DNA from: Radiobacillus kanasensis
GTDB taxonomy: Bacteria; Bacillota; Bacilli; Bacillales; Amphibacillaceae
Reading direction: 5' to 3'
DNA length: 64,000 nucleotides
NCBI RefSeq assembly: GCF_021049245.1
Contig: NZ_CP088020.1
Coordinates: forward strand, 1,742,001 to 1,806,000
The notes beneath the pieces are model-generated. The model saw only the letters and a program-made list of their open reading frames with translations. It made no database searches and was not told the origin of the DNA. The stretch's first letter is position 1; every line of letters starts with the position of its first letter. This document shows positions 46,049 to 55,911 of this stretch, piece by piece. A program made the translations under genes and the position numbers.

Positions 46049-46612
46049 ATGTCATTTCTTGATCAAGAATATCGGGAAATTATAACAAAAGCTGTTATAG
46101 GTAAGGGTCGAAAGTTTGTTCAGGACACAAATACGATTTCCCCGTCACATAGACCAACTAGTATTTTAGGGTGCTGGGTGATTAATCATCTCTACAATGC
46201 TAAGAAAAAAGGGGAAAACATCGTAGAAATCAATGGAAGCTATGATGTGAACATCTGGTATTCCTACAATGACAACACGAAAACAGAGGTTGTAACAGAA
46301 CGCGTTAACTATTGTGATCATATTAAGCTATCTGTTAAAGATGAAAATACAGTTAGCGATGATTACGAAGTATTTGCAAAAGTCATTCAACAGCCTAATT
46401 GCTTGGATTGCAAGATTTCTACTCAAGACCACAAGATTGTCGTAGAAGTAGAACGGGAATTCCTAGTAGAGGTTGTTGGTGAAACGAAAGTCTGTGTGCG
46501 TGTCGATCCAAACGGATATGTTAGCGATGATGATGACTGGGATTTCGAATTAACCGACGATGAATTTGAAAGTGTAGACCCAGACTTTCTAGCCGTAAAT
46601 GAAGAAGAATAG
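46049..46612 (+). CDS. cotE: Outer spore coat assembly protein CotE
   Basis: 187 residues. CotE is the morphogenetic protein that organises the outer coat around the forespore. Typical segments are [40 protein letters not shown] and the very acidic C-terminus ([17 protein letters not shown]). ATG 46049 gives [22 protein letters not shown] is 11 nt upstream. The frame is open to 45998, but that start would lie inside the promoter dyad. It precedes mutS as in B. subtilis. A terminator follows. Confidence 0.95.
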   Translation: MSFLDQEYREIITKAVIGKGRKFVQDTNTISPSHRPTSILGCWVINHLYNAKKKGENIVEINGSYDVNIWYSYNDNTKTEVVTERVNYCDHIKLSVKDENTVSDDYEVFAKVIQQPNCLDCKISTQDHKIVVEVEREFLVEVVGETKVCVRVDPNGYVSDDDDWDFELTDDEFESVDPDFLAVNEEE

Positions 46613-46624
46613 TAAAAAGCTTGG

Positions 46625-46652
46625 ACGGGAGACAATTGTCTCCCGTTTTCTT
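46625..46652 (+). terminator. Rho-independent terminator after cotE
   Basis: ACGGGAGACAA and TTGTCTCCCGT form a perfect 11-bp inverted repeat, followed by TTTC. The small central loop is formed by opening the AATT pairs. Confidence 0.8.
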
Positions 46653-46961
46653 TATAACACCAGGATTTATATGTCGGTCCCTTTTTGAAAGAAAAGAAAG
46701 AGAAAGCATACAATTCAATTCGAGACTAGGAAATGAATTCCACCGCTCCCGAAAGCGACTATCCATAGTGACAATAAACCTAGTCTGCATTTCTTTTCTT
46801 ATGTCGTATTGATAAAACAAACAGCTAGTTACTTAACGTAATAGAAAATTCCCATAAGATATAAAAAGCCAAGAGCAAGGCTCCTGGCAATGAAGCTTTT
46901 CCTATTGTGGTGGAAGGAGTCAATGAACGAAGGGAAGAGTAAAGCCGATACAAACTTTGTA
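46653..46961. other. Gene-free gap after cotE
   Basis: 309 nt with no supported gene. It includes GCCAAGAGC facing GCTCCTGGC near 46867 (an imperfect hairpin) and a segment around 46725-46800 ending ACCTAGTCTGCATTTC that resembles parts of the gaps near 9404 and 25590. These may be decayed intergenic repeats. Confidence 0.4.
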
Positions 46962-47277
46962 CTAGAGAGATTTCCATTTTGGTGTTATAAAATAGGAAAT
47001 GGTGGAAAATTGGATGTGATAGTTAAAATCGCCAATAGTTAGTTGAAGGTGATCAATCGCAACTCCAGTTAGTTCCCCTTCTAACTTTTCGTTAACTGTT
47101 TACAACTTGGATGGTTTTATTCAAATACATTAACAAATGATCGACATAGACAGGTTTTGTCGGAATCGTGTATGTCGGTGAAATTTGATTCATCATGGAA
47201 GGGAAATTAGTTGAATACATGTAGTAGCCCGGAGGTAACGGGACTTGGTGATTCATTTGAGGATAGTTTTCTAACAT
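46962..47277 (-). pseudogene. DUF2642-like spore coat-type protein, frameshifted
   Basis: On the minus strand, ATG 47277 (8 nt after AAAGGAG) opens MLENYPQMNHQVPLPPGYYM, then VYVDHLLMYLNKTIQVV, and stops at TAA soon after. Shifting the frame by one base at about 47096-47100 continues with TVNEKLEGELTGVAIDHLQL and runs on to a TAG at 46962-46964. The two parts together read as one DUF2642-type domain (KT-QV, then EGKL-GVAIDHLQL) behind a Pro/Tyr-rich leader, total about 105 residues. The family is common in Bacillus spore coat or surface proteins. The break is either a real inactivating indel or a sequencing error. Confidence 0.7.
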
Positions 47278-47436
47278 GAGAAACACTCCTTTATGATTGC
47301 TATCTTTTTAATATATGACTATGAATACAGGAGTGTCACCCAAAAGTTAAATAGTCTTTACAGACAAATCGTCGAGCTGGATAAATATACTCTTTCATTA
47401 TGGTAGTAATATCCTGTCTAATCTTAGCTAGATTCG

Positions 47437-47466
47437 TCGACCCTAGAGATTTTCCTATGATATAAT
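47437..47466 (+). promoter_or_regulatory. Candidate SigA promoter of mutS
   Basis: TCGACC, 18-nt spacer, TATAAT; the -10 is perfect, the -35 moderate. It lies 38 nt before the mutS start. Confidence 0.5.
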
Positions 47467-47503
47467 ACGGGATATAGCAAGGTCACGATTTGGGGGAAGT
47501 ATA

Positions 47504-50074
47504 ATGGCAACTTACACACCGATGATACAGCAATATTTAAAAATAAAAGCAGATTATAAGGATTGTTTTCTTTTTTTCCGTTTAGGAGATTTTTATGAAA
47601 TGTTTTTCCAGGATGCCTTGGAAGCATCCAGAGAATTAGAAATTACGCTAACGAGTAGGGATGGAGGCGGAGATGAAAGAATTCCAATGTGCGGTATTCC
47701 CTACCATTCAGCAGAAAACTACATAAAAAATCTTGTGGAAAAAGGCTATAAAGTAGCGATTTGTGAGCAAGTCGAAGATCCTAAAGTGGCAAAAGGGGTC
47801 GTGAAACGAGAAGTAGTCCAGTTAATTACCCCGGGTACGGTGATGGAAGGCAATATGCTCGATGAGAAAGAAAACAATTATTTAGCGAGTATTAGTCAGT
47901 GGACCAATGATACATTTTCCATTGCGTACTCAGACCTCTCAACAGGTGAGAATACCGTTGCTTTAATGGATAATGGCTGGCAAGCTGTTTTAAGCGAATT
48001 GTATAATCGACCGGTTAAAGAAATTGTCGTTGCATCTGATTTACCAGAAGCTTTTCAAACGGATTTAGTAGAAAAGCTTCAGCTAACCGTTTCTTATCAA
48101 GATGATGCCCAAGTTTCTGATAGTATGAGGAATTTAGTCTTCAGTTTAGTAAATGATAAATTAGAGCAAACGGTGGGAAGACTACTAAACTATTTAGAAC
48201 GGACACAAAAACGTTCGCTCGACCATCTCAAGCAAGCACAAGTGATTGAGCTACAACAGTTTATGTCATTAGATATGTATTCGAAAAGGAATCTCGAGCT
48301 GACAGAAACGATTTTACGGAAAGGAAAGCAAGGCAGCTTGCTATGGGTTCTCGATAAGACGGTGACCGCAATGGGGGCACGGAAATTAAAAAAATGGATG
48401 GAACGTCCGTTGCTACAGCCTTCTGCTATTGAACGCCGTTTTGATATTGTTGATGGATTTCTGCAGCAATTCTTAGAGCGGGAATCGTTACGCGACCTGC
48501 TAAAGAGTGTTTACGACTTAGAGCGACTCTCCGGCCGAATCTCCTTTGGAAATGTGAATGGAAGAGATTTAATCCAACTGAAGCATTCCTTAGAAAGAAT
48601 ACCCGCTATAAAGGACGTCTTTAGTCAATTTGATAATCAAACAATCCAAGCCTTAGGAGAAGGCTTAGACCCATTACAAGATTTACAGCAACTCCTAGAA
48701 AAAAGTTTAATAGAAGATCCACCGATTTCGATTAAAGACGGTGATTTAATGAAGGATGGATTTCACCCTAAGCTGGACGAATATCGAGATGCTTCCAAAA
48801 ACGGCAAGAGGTGGATTGCGGAATTAGAGCGGAAAGAGAAAGAAGAAACGAATATTAAATCTCTGAAAATCGGGTATAATCGAGTGTTTGGCTACTATAT
48901 TGAAGTAACAAAAGCAAACCTTCAGCTATTACCAGAGGGGAAGTATGAACGCAAGCAGACATTAACAAATGCGGAGCGTTTTATTACTCCAGAATTAAAG
49001 GAAAAAGAAACGCTCATCCTTGAAGCGGAAGAAAAAAGTGTGGAACTAGAATATCAGCTGTTTGTAGAGCTTAGAGAACAAGTGAAAGCCTATATTCCAA
49101 AACTTCAACAGCTTGCCGAGAAAATTAGTGAAATTGATGTTTTACAAGGCTATGCCACGATTAGTGAACAAAATGATTATCGTCGTCCAACCTTCAATAC
49201 CAATAACAACGTTTCCATAGAACAGGGTCGACATCCAGTCGTCGAACAGGTTATGAAGGATGGAACGTTTGTCCCAAACGATATTCGCATGGATGAACAA
49301 ACAAATATGTTACTTATAACCGGTCCAAACATGTCTGGGAAGAGTACGTACATGCGACAGCTTGCCTTGACGACGATTATGGCACAAATTGGTTGTTTCG
49401 TTCCGGCATCGAAAGCGTCCTTACCAATATTTGATCAAATTTTCACTCGTATTGGTGCAGCGGATGATTTAGTTTCGGGTCAAAGTACGTTTATGGTGGA
49501 AATGCTAGAAGCGAATCACGCGATACAACATGCAACCGATAAAAGTCTAATCCTTCTAGATGAAATTGGAAGAGGAACAAGCACGTATGATGGGATGGCG
49601 TTGGCGCAAGCGATTATTGAACATTTGCATGAGCATGTTCAGGCGAAAACGTTATTCTCTACTCACTATCATGAATTAACAAGCTTAGAGGAAAGTTTAG
49701 AGCAGCTAAAGAACATTCATGTCCGTGCCGAGGAATATGAAGGAAATGTTATTTTTCTTCACCAAATTCAGGACGGTCCTGCGGATGAAAGCTACGGGAT
49801 TCATGTGGCGAAGCTGGCCAACATGCCACAGAATTTGATTTCGAGAGCTTCTGAAATCCTAAAACAACTAGAGGACAAGCCAGTTGAAGTTTCAAAAGAT
49901 GAACACGATGACGAGCAATTGTCATTTTTCATTGCAGAGAAACAAAAGCAAACAGACCCAAAACCGCTAGATGATTTTGTGGAAGAGATTAAGGGGTTAA
50001 ACATTATGGATATGACTCCACTTGAAGCGATGAATCAGCTATATCATCTTCAGAAGAAAGCGAATAGAAAGTAG
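47504..50074 (+). CDS. mutS: DNA mismatch repair protein MutS
   Basis: 856 residues. MutS recognises mismatches and recruits MutL. The N-terminal mismatch-binding motif is [15 protein letters not shown] (Phe-x-Glu related, residues about 26-40); the ATPase has Walker [12 protein letters not shown], Walker [17 protein letters not shown], and the STHYHELT switch. The C-terminus ends with the helix-turn-helix dimerisation region and a short tail. ATG has GGGGGAAG upstream. mutL follows after a 111-nt gap that contains a copy of a short repeat. Confidence 0.97.
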   Translation: MATYTPMIQQYLKIKADYKDCFLFFRLGDFYEMFFQDALEASRELEITLTSRDGGGDERIPMCGIPYHSAENYIKNLVEKGYKVAICEQVEDPKVAKGVVKREVVQLITPGTVMEGNMLDEKENNYLASISQWTNDTFSIAYSDLSTGENTVALMDNGWQAVLSELYNRPVKEIVVASDLPEAFQTDLVEKLQLTVSYQDDAQVSDSMRNLVFSLVNDKLEQTVGRLLNYLERTQKRSLDHLKQAQVIELQQFMSLDMYSKRNLELTETILRKGKQGSLLWVLDKTVTAMGARKLKKWMERPLLQPSAIERRFDIVDGFLQQFLERESLRDLLKSVYDLERLSGRISFGNVNGRDLIQLKHSLERIPAIKDVFSQFDNQTIQALGEGLDPLQDLQQLLEKSLIEDPPISIKDGDLMKDGFHPKLDEYRDASKNGKRWIAELERKEKEETNIKSLKIGYNRVFGYYIEVTKANLQLLPEGKYERKQTLTNAERFITPELKEKETLILEAEEKSVELEYQLFVELREQVKAYIPKLQQLAEKISEIDVLQGYATISEQNDYRRPTFNTNNNVSIEQGRHPVVEQVMKDGTFVPNDIRMDEQTNMLLITGPNMSGKSTYMRQLALTTIMAQIGCFVPASKASLPIFDQIFTRIGAADDLVSGQSTFMVEMLEANHAIQHATDKSLILLDEIGRGTSTYDGMALAQAIIEHLHEHVQAKTLFSTHYHELTSLEESLEQLKNIHVRAEEYEGNVIFLHQIQDGPADESYGIHVAKLANMPQNLISRASEILKQLEDKPVEVSKDEHDDEQLSFFIAEKQKQTDPKPLDDFVEEIKGLNIMDMTPLEAMNQLYHLQKKANRK

Positions 50075-50075
50075 A

Positions 50076-50160
50076 AACAAAAGCGCAGGAAGCGTATGGA
50101 ACTAGAGCTGGACGTGACTGTTACTGCAAGTTATCCACACTAAGCCAATTTTTAAATTTC
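50076..50160 (+). repeat. Short dispersed repeat, copy 3
   Basis: Starts just past the mutS stop. AAACAAAAGCGCAGGAAGCG, AGAGCTGGACGTGACTGT, GTTATCCACACTAAGCCAAT and AAATTTC follow in the same order as in the inverted copy at 25404-25482. It fills most of the mutS-mutL gap without interrupting either gene. Confidence 0.7.
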
Positions 50161-50185
50161 TTAAGTTGCGGGAGAGGATTATCGT

Positions 50186-52042
50186 ATGAAAATATTTCAA
50201 ATGCCAGACTCCCTTGCCAATAAAATTGCGGCAGGGGAAGTAGTGGAACGGCCTGCTTCCGTCGTAAAGGAACTCGTAGAAAACTGCATCGATGCGAACA
50301 GCACTTGGATTAAGGTGGAAGTTGCCGAGGCAGGATTAGATCGTATTAAAATCACCGATGATGGAGATGGAATGACAGAAGAAGATTGTGCATTAGCGTT
50401 CTCTCGTCACGCTACGAGTAAGATTCGGAATGAAGATGATCTGTTTCATGTCCGAACGCTCGGGTTTCGTGGTGAAGCGCTTGCCAGTATCGCTGCAGTA
50501 AGTAAGTTAACAATTAAGACTTCCACTGGGGAAGAAGCGGGTACGGAAATGCAATTCGAGGGTGGCATATTGAAGCAAAAGTCCAAGAGTGAGGCTCGGA
50601 AAGGGACCGAAATCACTATTGACCAGTTGTTTTACAATACACCTGCTCGTTTAAAATATATGAAAACCATCCATACAGAGCTTGGACATATTACCGATGT
50701 GATGAACCGAATGGCTTTATCTCACCCGGACATCCGCTTTGAAGTGACGCACAATGATCGGACCTTATTTCGATCTCCTGGCCGTGATGATATACTCCAA
50801 GTCATTGCGCAAGTGTATGGTGTAAGCATTGCGAAAAAAATGATAAAAGTAGAGCATGAAACGTTAGACTTTCGTATATCAGGATATATAGCAAAACCTG
50901 AAATTACAAGAGCTTCCCGAAACTATATGTCTACCATTATTAATGGTCGTTATATTCGAAGCATTCCGTTATCAAAAGCTATTTTAAAAGGCTACCACAC
51001 CTTGCTTCCAATCGGCAGAAATCCATTAGTCATTTTAAAAATAGACATGGATCCAATTTTGGTTGATGTGAACGTGCATCCAGCCAAGCTAGAAGTGCGC
51101 TTTAGTAAAGAAAAAGAGCTGTTTGAAGCAGTGGAACAAACGATTCAGCAAGCGTTTCGAAAACAAAGTTTAATTCCAGATGTTCCACAGCCGAAAAAAA
51201 GACGAGAAGAAGAAGCTAGTGAGCAAGGAATGCTTGATTTATACCAATCACCAGTAGGACGGAGTGAACCAACTGCTTCGTTTGGACAATCAACAATAAA
51301 TCATCAGGAAGATGTTGAAAAAGATAAGTTTGAAGACACGCAACAATCGGTTGCTGAAAAGATGCTTCAGGCTGACTATGAAGAACTTTCTACTTCTGGG
51401 CAAGAGCAACCCTCCGTGGAACTTTCTTTCCAGCAGCCAGAAAAGGAAGCACCAAAAAGTAGGGTTCCCGTAATGTATCCAATTGGCCAACATCACGGAA
51501 CGTATATTTTAGCTCAAAACGAACAAGGGCTTTACTTAATCGATCAGCATGCGGCACAGGAACGAATTAAATACGAATTTTTTAAAGAAAAAATTGGAGA
51601 AGTGGCCAACGAAGTACAAGAGCTACTCATTCCGATTACTTTTGACTTTTCTAGACAAGAAGCACTCCTTATCGAACAACATCAAGTAGAGCTACAACGA
51701 GTCGGTTTATTTTTTGAGTCGTTCGGGGAACAAAGCTATATTATTCGTTCCCATCCACAGTGGTTTCCGAAAGGGTTTGAAGAGGAAACGATTCGAGAAA
51801 TTGTGGACCAAGTCATGGAGGAAGGTAAGGTTGACTTATATAAACTGAGAGAAGATGCTGCTATCTTAATGTCTTGTAAACGATCGATTAAAGCCAATCA
51901 TCACTTAAATTATAATGACATGTTTCAATTGCTAGAGGATTTACGGGCTTCTACGGATCCTTTTACATGTCCACACGGTCGACCCATTATCATTCACTTT
52001 TCTAGCTATGAATTAGAAAAGATGTTTAAACGAGTTATGTAA
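50186..52042 (+). CDS. mutL: DNA mismatch repair protein MutL
   Basis: 618 residues. The N-terminal GHKL ATPase has [26 protein letters not shown] and [17 protein letters not shown] variable linker (about 340-420) precedes the C-terminal domain, which holds the endonuclease metal motif [12 protein letters not shown]. This motif marks a MutL with strand-nicking activity, as expected for a species without MutH. The gene follows mutS. A very strong terminator closes it, and the second palindromic element lies beyond. Confidence 0.97.
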   Translation: MKIFQMPDSLANKIAAGEVVERPASVVKELVENCIDANSTWIKVEVAEAGLDRIKITDDGDGMTEEDCALAFSRHATSKIRNEDDLFHVRTLGFRGEALASIAAVSKLTIKTSTGEEAGTEMQFEGGILKQKSKSEARKGTEITIDQLFYNTPARLKYMKTIHTELGHITDVMNRMALSHPDIRFEVTHNDRTLFRSPGRDDILQVIAQVYGVSIAKKMIKVEHETLDFRISGYIAKPEITRASRNYMSTIINGRYIRSIPLSKAILKGYHTLLPIGRNPLVILKIDMDPILVDVNVHPAKLEVRFSKEKELFEAVEQTIQQAFRKQSLIPDVPQPKKRREEEASEQGMLDLYQSPVGRSEPTASFGQSTINHQEDVEKDKFEDTQQSVAEKMLQADYEELSTSGQEQPSVELSFQQPEKEAPKSRVPVMYPIGQHHGTYILAQNEQGLYLIDQHAAQERIKYEFFKEKIGEVANEVQELLIPITFDFSRQEALLIEQHQVELQRVGLFFESFGEQSYIIRSHPQWFPKGFEEETIREIVDQVMEEGKVDLYKLREDAAILMSCKRSIKANHHLNYNDMFQLLEDLRASTDPFTCPHGRPIIIHFSSYELEKMFKRVM

Positions 52043-52076
52043 AGAAAGCTGGGAAAGAAGTGTTCTAATCCTAATA

Positions 52077-52133
52077 AAATCCGAACTGATTCGAAATCTC
52101 TCATTAGAATTCGAATCAGTTCGGATTTTTCTT
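52077..52133 (+). terminator. Strong terminator after mutL
   Basis: AAATCCGAACTGATTCGAA pairs with TTCGAATCAGTTCGGATTT over 19 bp around a 14-nt loop, followed by TTCTTTTG. It is one of the longest terminator stems in the window. Confidence 0.85.
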
Positions 52134-52156
52134 TTGTTAATTTTGTTGCAAATAAT

Positions 52157-52725
52157 ATATAAATTGCGACGTAACGAAATAGTGATTCTTTTATTTTCTT
52201 TAACAAGTTGACTGCTAATCCGGCGCTGCGGAAAAATACTCGCTTTCCGTGGGGAACGCCTCAGCCAGGCTACTTCAGCGAGTAATCTACTTCGCTGCCT
52301 TGCACCGAGGAACTTTACCACGAAGCATAACTAGAAGACGCAGGTGCATCCCTTCGGGGTCTTCAACTGTTCCTTTCCCAGACAAGGAATACTGCGGAAG
52401 CTTAACCTCGCACGCAGAAAATTGGGGTTTATTTTCAAGGAGTCTCGCATTTTTCCGCAGCTTAGTACGGAGTTCTTTTCAAGTCAGAGGTGTTTCCGGC
52501 CTTCTCATTTTATAGGTATTAATAACCCATTATATTAGAAAATACCTACAAGCGTAGGCAGATTACGTAGACTCCAGCGGGAACAGCGCGAGGTTGACAG
52601 TTTCGTTCATATCAGGAAGCTGAGGCCGTGCCCGCGGAAAGCGAAGTATTCTGCCGGAACGTGGCATTTAGGCTAAACTTGACTTTTTAGTAAATATTCA
52701 AAAATCCTTACGTCGCATTTTCTAT
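52157..52725. repeat. MITE-like palindromic repeat element, copy 2
   Basis: A 569-bp relative of the element at 8463-9312. The terminal inverted repeats match at 17 of 20 positions: ATATAAATTGCGACGTAACG on the left and, on the minus strand, ATAGAAAATGCGACGTAAGG on the right. The left arm (about 52220-52465) contains CTTTCCGTGGGGAACG, CTCAGCCAGGC, CTTGCACCGAGGAAC, TAGAAGACGCAGGTGCATC and GCAGAAAATTGGGGTTTATT in the same order as copy 1. The right arm (about 52555-52670) is shorter than in copy 1, but keeps GGCCGTGCCCGCGGAAAGCG. It carries no gene; the open frames seen inside are spurious. Confidence 0.78.
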
Positions 52726-53056
52726 CAAATATGAATGAATTCCAGAAATTGAAAAGTAACATTCTAATTATTCTGTAATCATTCGTCTGTAAAGTGGGAA
52801 GTTAACACTTTTCCAACCTATTTTGTGCAAAAAAAAGCCGGCTTATAACCGGCTTAAGAAGGGGGAAATCATGTTTCTATTTTAGCACTAAAATAGCCAT
52901 AAAATGGATAATATTTAGAAATTTGTTGAAAAGGGTAAAATAGGCGCATATGCTGCAAGGTAAGCAGGTCTAATGCCCTAATAAGTTCTGTCATAATTTT
53001 GGTTGTTTCGTAAAAAATAGAACCTAGTCAATGAATCAGAGGGGAAGGACGATGGT
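52726..53056. other. Gap before the AbiGi-like gene, with two hairpins
   Basis: No supported gene. AAGCCGG (52835) pairs with CCGGCTT (52849); on the minus strand this is followed by eight T residues and would be a canonical terminator, although no minus-strand gene lies upstream of it. Next, AAGGGGGAAATC stands before ATG TTT CTA TTT TAG, a five-codon minigene with a good ribosome site, whose end is part of a second hairpin (CTATTTTAG facing CTAAAATAG). Confidence 0.45.
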
Positions 53057-53806
53057 ATGACGAGACAAAGTTATGTGTCAAGAGAACTCATGCATTTTGT
53101 TGGAAGACATGAGGAGGAAGAGGAAAGATTTCAATTACTCGTTCAAATATTAAGGTCGGGCTGGCTCCTTCATGAACCATTTAATCCAGCTAGATCCAGC
53201 CGAATACAAATACATACAGAAGCTCGAACCTTAGAAGACATCATCTCACCTGAGATGACTTGTTTTGCCGATATTCCTATCGATGATTTATCTTTACATA
53301 TGGAAAAGTACAGCTCTTTTGGGATTTCATTTTCGAAAGAGTTTTTAGTACGACTAGGTGCTAATCCCGTCTTCTACATTGTGAAAAACGGTTCTGTCGT
53401 AGAGAGTATTAAGCGGGAAAAAGTCATTCAAGATGGGGAAGAATTGCAATCTCCTTCCTATCAAGAGAAAGAAACAAGAGATCAATTTTTTCATCATAAG
53501 ATTATCGAGTATTTTTATACGATGGAACGGTTAAAGAAAAAGGTAGGAAACGATGACCAGCTTACTCACCTGTTACAAGAGATGGATGATTTTTTAGTGA
53601 AAAACATTTTCGCGTTTTTGAAGCCATTTGATGCCTCTAAAGCAGACGGAGATAAAAATAATTACTATATGGAAAGAGAGTGGCGATTAGTAGGAAATGT
53701 AAAATTTTCGTTGTCGGATGTACGAAGAGTGTTGTTGCCGGAAAAATATGCCAAAGATTTTCGGAAAGAACTACCGGACTTTTACGGGCAAATATCTTTT
53801 ACATAA
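53057..53806 (+). CDS. AbiGi-family abortive infection antitoxin homologue
   Basis: 249 residues. The layout fits the AbiGi family (putative antitoxin of the AbiG phage-resistance system): SRELMHFVGRHEEEEERFQL, a CFADIPIDDLSLHMEKYSSF block, and GISFSKEFLVRLGANPVFYI, plus a C-terminal MEREWRLVGNVKF. The proteins are cytoplasmic; the enzymatic role is not established. In lactococcal AbiG the partner AbiGii is encoded next to AbiGi; here dps follows and no toxin gene is seen. The start ATG has GGAAGGA upstream. It lies beside the palindromic element, at a spot that is likely variable between strains. Confidence 0.7.
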   Translation: MTRQSYVSRELMHFVGRHEEEEERFQLLVQILRSGWLLHEPFNPARSSRIQIHTEARTLEDIISPEMTCFADIPIDDLSLHMEKYSSFGISFSKEFLVRLGANPVFYIVKNGSVVESIKREKVIQDGEELQSPSYQEKETRDQFFHHKIIEYFYTMERLKKKVGNDDQLTHLLQEMDDFLVKNIFAFLKPFDASKADGDKNNYYMEREWRLVGNVKFSLSDVRRVLLPEKYAKDFRKELPDFYGQISFT

Positions 53807-53879
53807 AGTCCAGTAATCTGAATAAATTGGCGCTTCCTACCTAAAATAAGAGCAGCAACTGAGAAAGGAAAGATGCGGG

Positions 53880-54332
53880 ATGCAAGAAAATCAAAAATTA
53901 ATTAACTTTCTAAATCAAGAGCTTTCAAACTTCGCTGTCCTTTACGTAAAACTTCACCGCTATCACTGGTTTGTTCAAGGGAGACACTTTTTTAAACTAC
54001 ATGAAGTGTTTGAAGAGCTTTATAACGAAACGGCAAGTGACTTGGATAATGTAGCGGAACGAATTTTGGCTATTGGAGGAAAACCATTAGCAACGATGCA
54101 CAAGTATATTAAAGAGGCCACACTACAAGAAGCACAAGCAGATGATAAGGAAAATGAAATTATCCATCAGCTCTCAGAAGATTATCGGACAATTATTAAA
54201 GAGATTAAGGAAATTGGTTTTCCGTTGGCGGAGGAACAAAAGGACCAACCAACAGTTGACATTTTAAATGAATTGCAAGGTAGATTTGAGAAGCATGTCT
54301 GGATGTTACAAGCTTATACCGCCTATGAATAA
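53880..54332 (+). CDS. dps: Dps-family DNA-protecting ferritin-like protein
   Basis: 150 residues, four-helix bundle of the Dps/MrgA type. The ferroxidase signature KLHRYHWFVQGRHFFKLHE, then TASDLDNVAERILAIGG, is intact. Dps dodecamers oxidise and store iron and protect DNA from peroxide. The length and lack of a long basic tail suggest a MrgA-like protein with little direct DNA binding. AAAGGAAAG precedes the ATG. No clear PerR box was found in the 73-nt gap upstream. A terminator-like hairpin follows. Confidence 0.92.
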   Translation: MQENQKLINFLNQELSNFAVLYVKLHRYHWFVQGRHFFKLHEVFEELYNETASDLDNVAERILAIGGKPLATMHKYIKEATLQEAQADDKENEIIHQLSEDYRTIIKEIKEIGFPLAEEQKDQPTVDILNELQGRFEKHVWMLQAYTAYE

Positions 54333-54337
54333 GTGGG

Positions 54338-54375
54338 AATGGAGATATTCTTGAAAGGATATCTCCATTGTTGTA
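54338..54375 (+). terminator. Likely terminator after dps
   Basis: AATGGAGATAT pairs exactly with ATATCTCCATT around TCTTGAAAGG; the following tract GTTGTAG is poor in T. Confidence 0.55.
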
Positions 54376-54415
54376 GATTCGTCTATAACTTTTCGACTAT
54401 TTCTTGAAAAGCAAA

Positions 54416-54443
54416 TTGCCAAATCAGATTGTTGCTGTATAAT
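54416..54443 (+). promoter_or_regulatory. SigA-type promoter of miaA-hfq
   Basis: TTGCCA, 16-nt spacer, TATAAT, 44 nt before the miaA start. Confidence 0.6.
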
Positions 54444-54486
54444 GAGAAAACAAAAAGGTAGAAATTCATAAATTAGGTGAAAAACG

Positions 54487-55416
54487 ATGAAACAACAGGT
54501 GGTAGTCATTGTAGGACCGACGGCAGTAGGGAAAACAGCATTAAGTGTCGAGATTGCGAAAGCGTTTCAAGGTGAAATCATTAGTGGGGATTCGATGCAG
54601 ATTTATAAAGGGATGGACATTGGAACAGCAAAAGTGACGGAGGAAGAACGTCAAGGTATCCCACACTATTTGATTGACTTCAAACAACCAGATGAATCCT
54701 TTTCAGTCGCGGAATTTCAAAACCTTGTGGAGCATTCGATTCTAGAGATCTCTCAAAAAGGCAAATTACCGATCATAGCTGGTGGAACAGGTCTATACAT
54801 ACAAGCTGCATTGTACGGTTATGAGTTCTCAGAGACCAAACGAAATGATACGTATCAAAAGAAAATTGAAAAAGAAATTGAGCTCCAGGGAACTAATGCG
54901 GTTTACGAACGATTAAAAAAGGTTGATCCAATTCAAGCAGAAAAGGTACACCCTAACAATACGAGAAGGTTAGTCCGAGCGCTGGAGGTCTATGACCGAA
55001 CTGGCCAAACGATGACAGAGAATCATGAAAAACAATTGGAAGAGTCTAAATATGAACCTATATTAATTGGATTAGAAATGGAACGTTCTAGGCTTTATGA
55101 ACGTATAAACTTACGAGTCGATCAAATGATCGAACAAGGATTGATGAAAGAGGTGGAATACTTTTATACGAAAGGATTAACAGATAGTCAATCGATGAAA
55201 GCAATTGGTTATAAAGAGTTTATTCCTTATTTTGAGGGTGAGCAGTCCGAGGAGAAATCGATTGAGCTATTGAAGCGAAATTCGCGGCGGTATGCGAAAC
55301 GACAAATGACGTGGTTCAAAAATAAAATGAACGTGGATTGGTATTCCATACTTCCAGAAACAAAGGAAACTGTATTTCAAAATATTTTATCCGATCTTGC
55401 AGGAAAGATTAGATAA
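54487..55416 (+). CDS. miaA: tRNA dimethylallyltransferase MiaA
   Basis: 309 residues. It transfers the dimethylallyl group to A37 of tRNAs reading UNN codons; MiaB, encoded at 43828, acts next. P-loop IVGPTAVGKTALSVEIA, SGDSMQIYKGMDIGTAK and the RRYAKRQMTWFKNK segment are diagnostic. The start has AGGTGAAAAACG upstream. hfq follows after 43 nt, giving the conserved miaA-hfq pair. Confidence 0.97.
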   Translation: MKQQVVVIVGPTAVGKTALSVEIAKAFQGEIISGDSMQIYKGMDIGTAKVTEEERQGIPHYLIDFKQPDESFSVAEFQNLVEHSILEISQKGKLPIIAGGTGLYIQAALYGYEFSETKRNDTYQKKIEKEIELQGTNAVYERLKKVDPIQAEKVHPNNTRRLVRALEVYDRTGQTMTENHEKQLEESKYEPILIGLEMERSRLYERINLRVDQMIEQGLMKEVEYFYTKGLTDSQSMKAIGYKEFIPYFEGEQSEEKSIELLKRNSRRYAKRQMTWFKNKMNVDWYSILPETKETVFQNILSDLAGKIR

Positions 55417-55459
55417 AAATAGAAATAAACAATACAGATAAAAAGAGGAGGAACACAAA

Positions 55460-55684
55460 ATGTCTCAATCGGTTATGATTCAGGATCAATACTTAAATCA
55501 GCTTCGTAAAGAACGTATTCAGGTTACTGTTTTCTTAACTAATGGCTTTCAGCTTCGTGGAGTTGTAAAAGCTTTCGATAATTTCACTGTTCTACTAGAG
55601 ACAGATGGGAAGCAACAACTAATTTTCAAACATGCTATTTCGACTTTCGCGCCTGCTAAAAATGTAACATTAGATAAAGAGTAA
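55460..55684 (+). CDS. hfq: RNA chaperone Hfq
   Basis: 74 residues, Sm fold. Sm1 is [20 protein letters not shown] and Sm2 is [13 protein letters not shown], where the KH pair lines the uridine-binding proximal site. Hfq forms a hexamer that binds small RNAs and mRNAs. The Bacillus-type short C-terminus is present. AGAGGAGGAACAC precedes the ATG. A terminator follows. Confidence 0.97.
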   Translation: MSQSVMIQDQYLNQLRKERIQVTVFLTNGFQLRGVVKAFDNFTVLLETDGKQQLIFKHAISTFAPAKNVTLDKE

Positions 55685-55687
55685 AGG

Positions 55688-55717
55688 AAGGACGCTATAC
55701 GCGTCTTTTTCTTTTTG
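55688..55717 (+). terminator. Rho-independent terminator after hfq
   Basis: AAGGACGC pairs with GCGTCTTT around a TATAC loop, followed by a T-rich tract (TTCTTTTTG). Confidence 0.7.
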
Positions 55718-55911
55718 TCTGAGGTTAGACAACTATTTGGTTCATATGGTTTACCTAATTGTAAATTTTACTGCCTGTTTCTGAAATGAAAAATTAACTT
55801 GCATTACTTTTATTCATTGAATAGAATAAGTAATCAACTACAATGGCGTAAAAAAATCTTATCAGTTGAAATCAGGCGAGGCTTTTAATTACGGTAAAGG
55901 GTGATAGAAGA

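Noticed and set aside
52249..52538. Plus-strand open frames in the second palindromic element
   Set aside because: They are not kept in copy 1, have no ribosome sites and are explained by the repeat.
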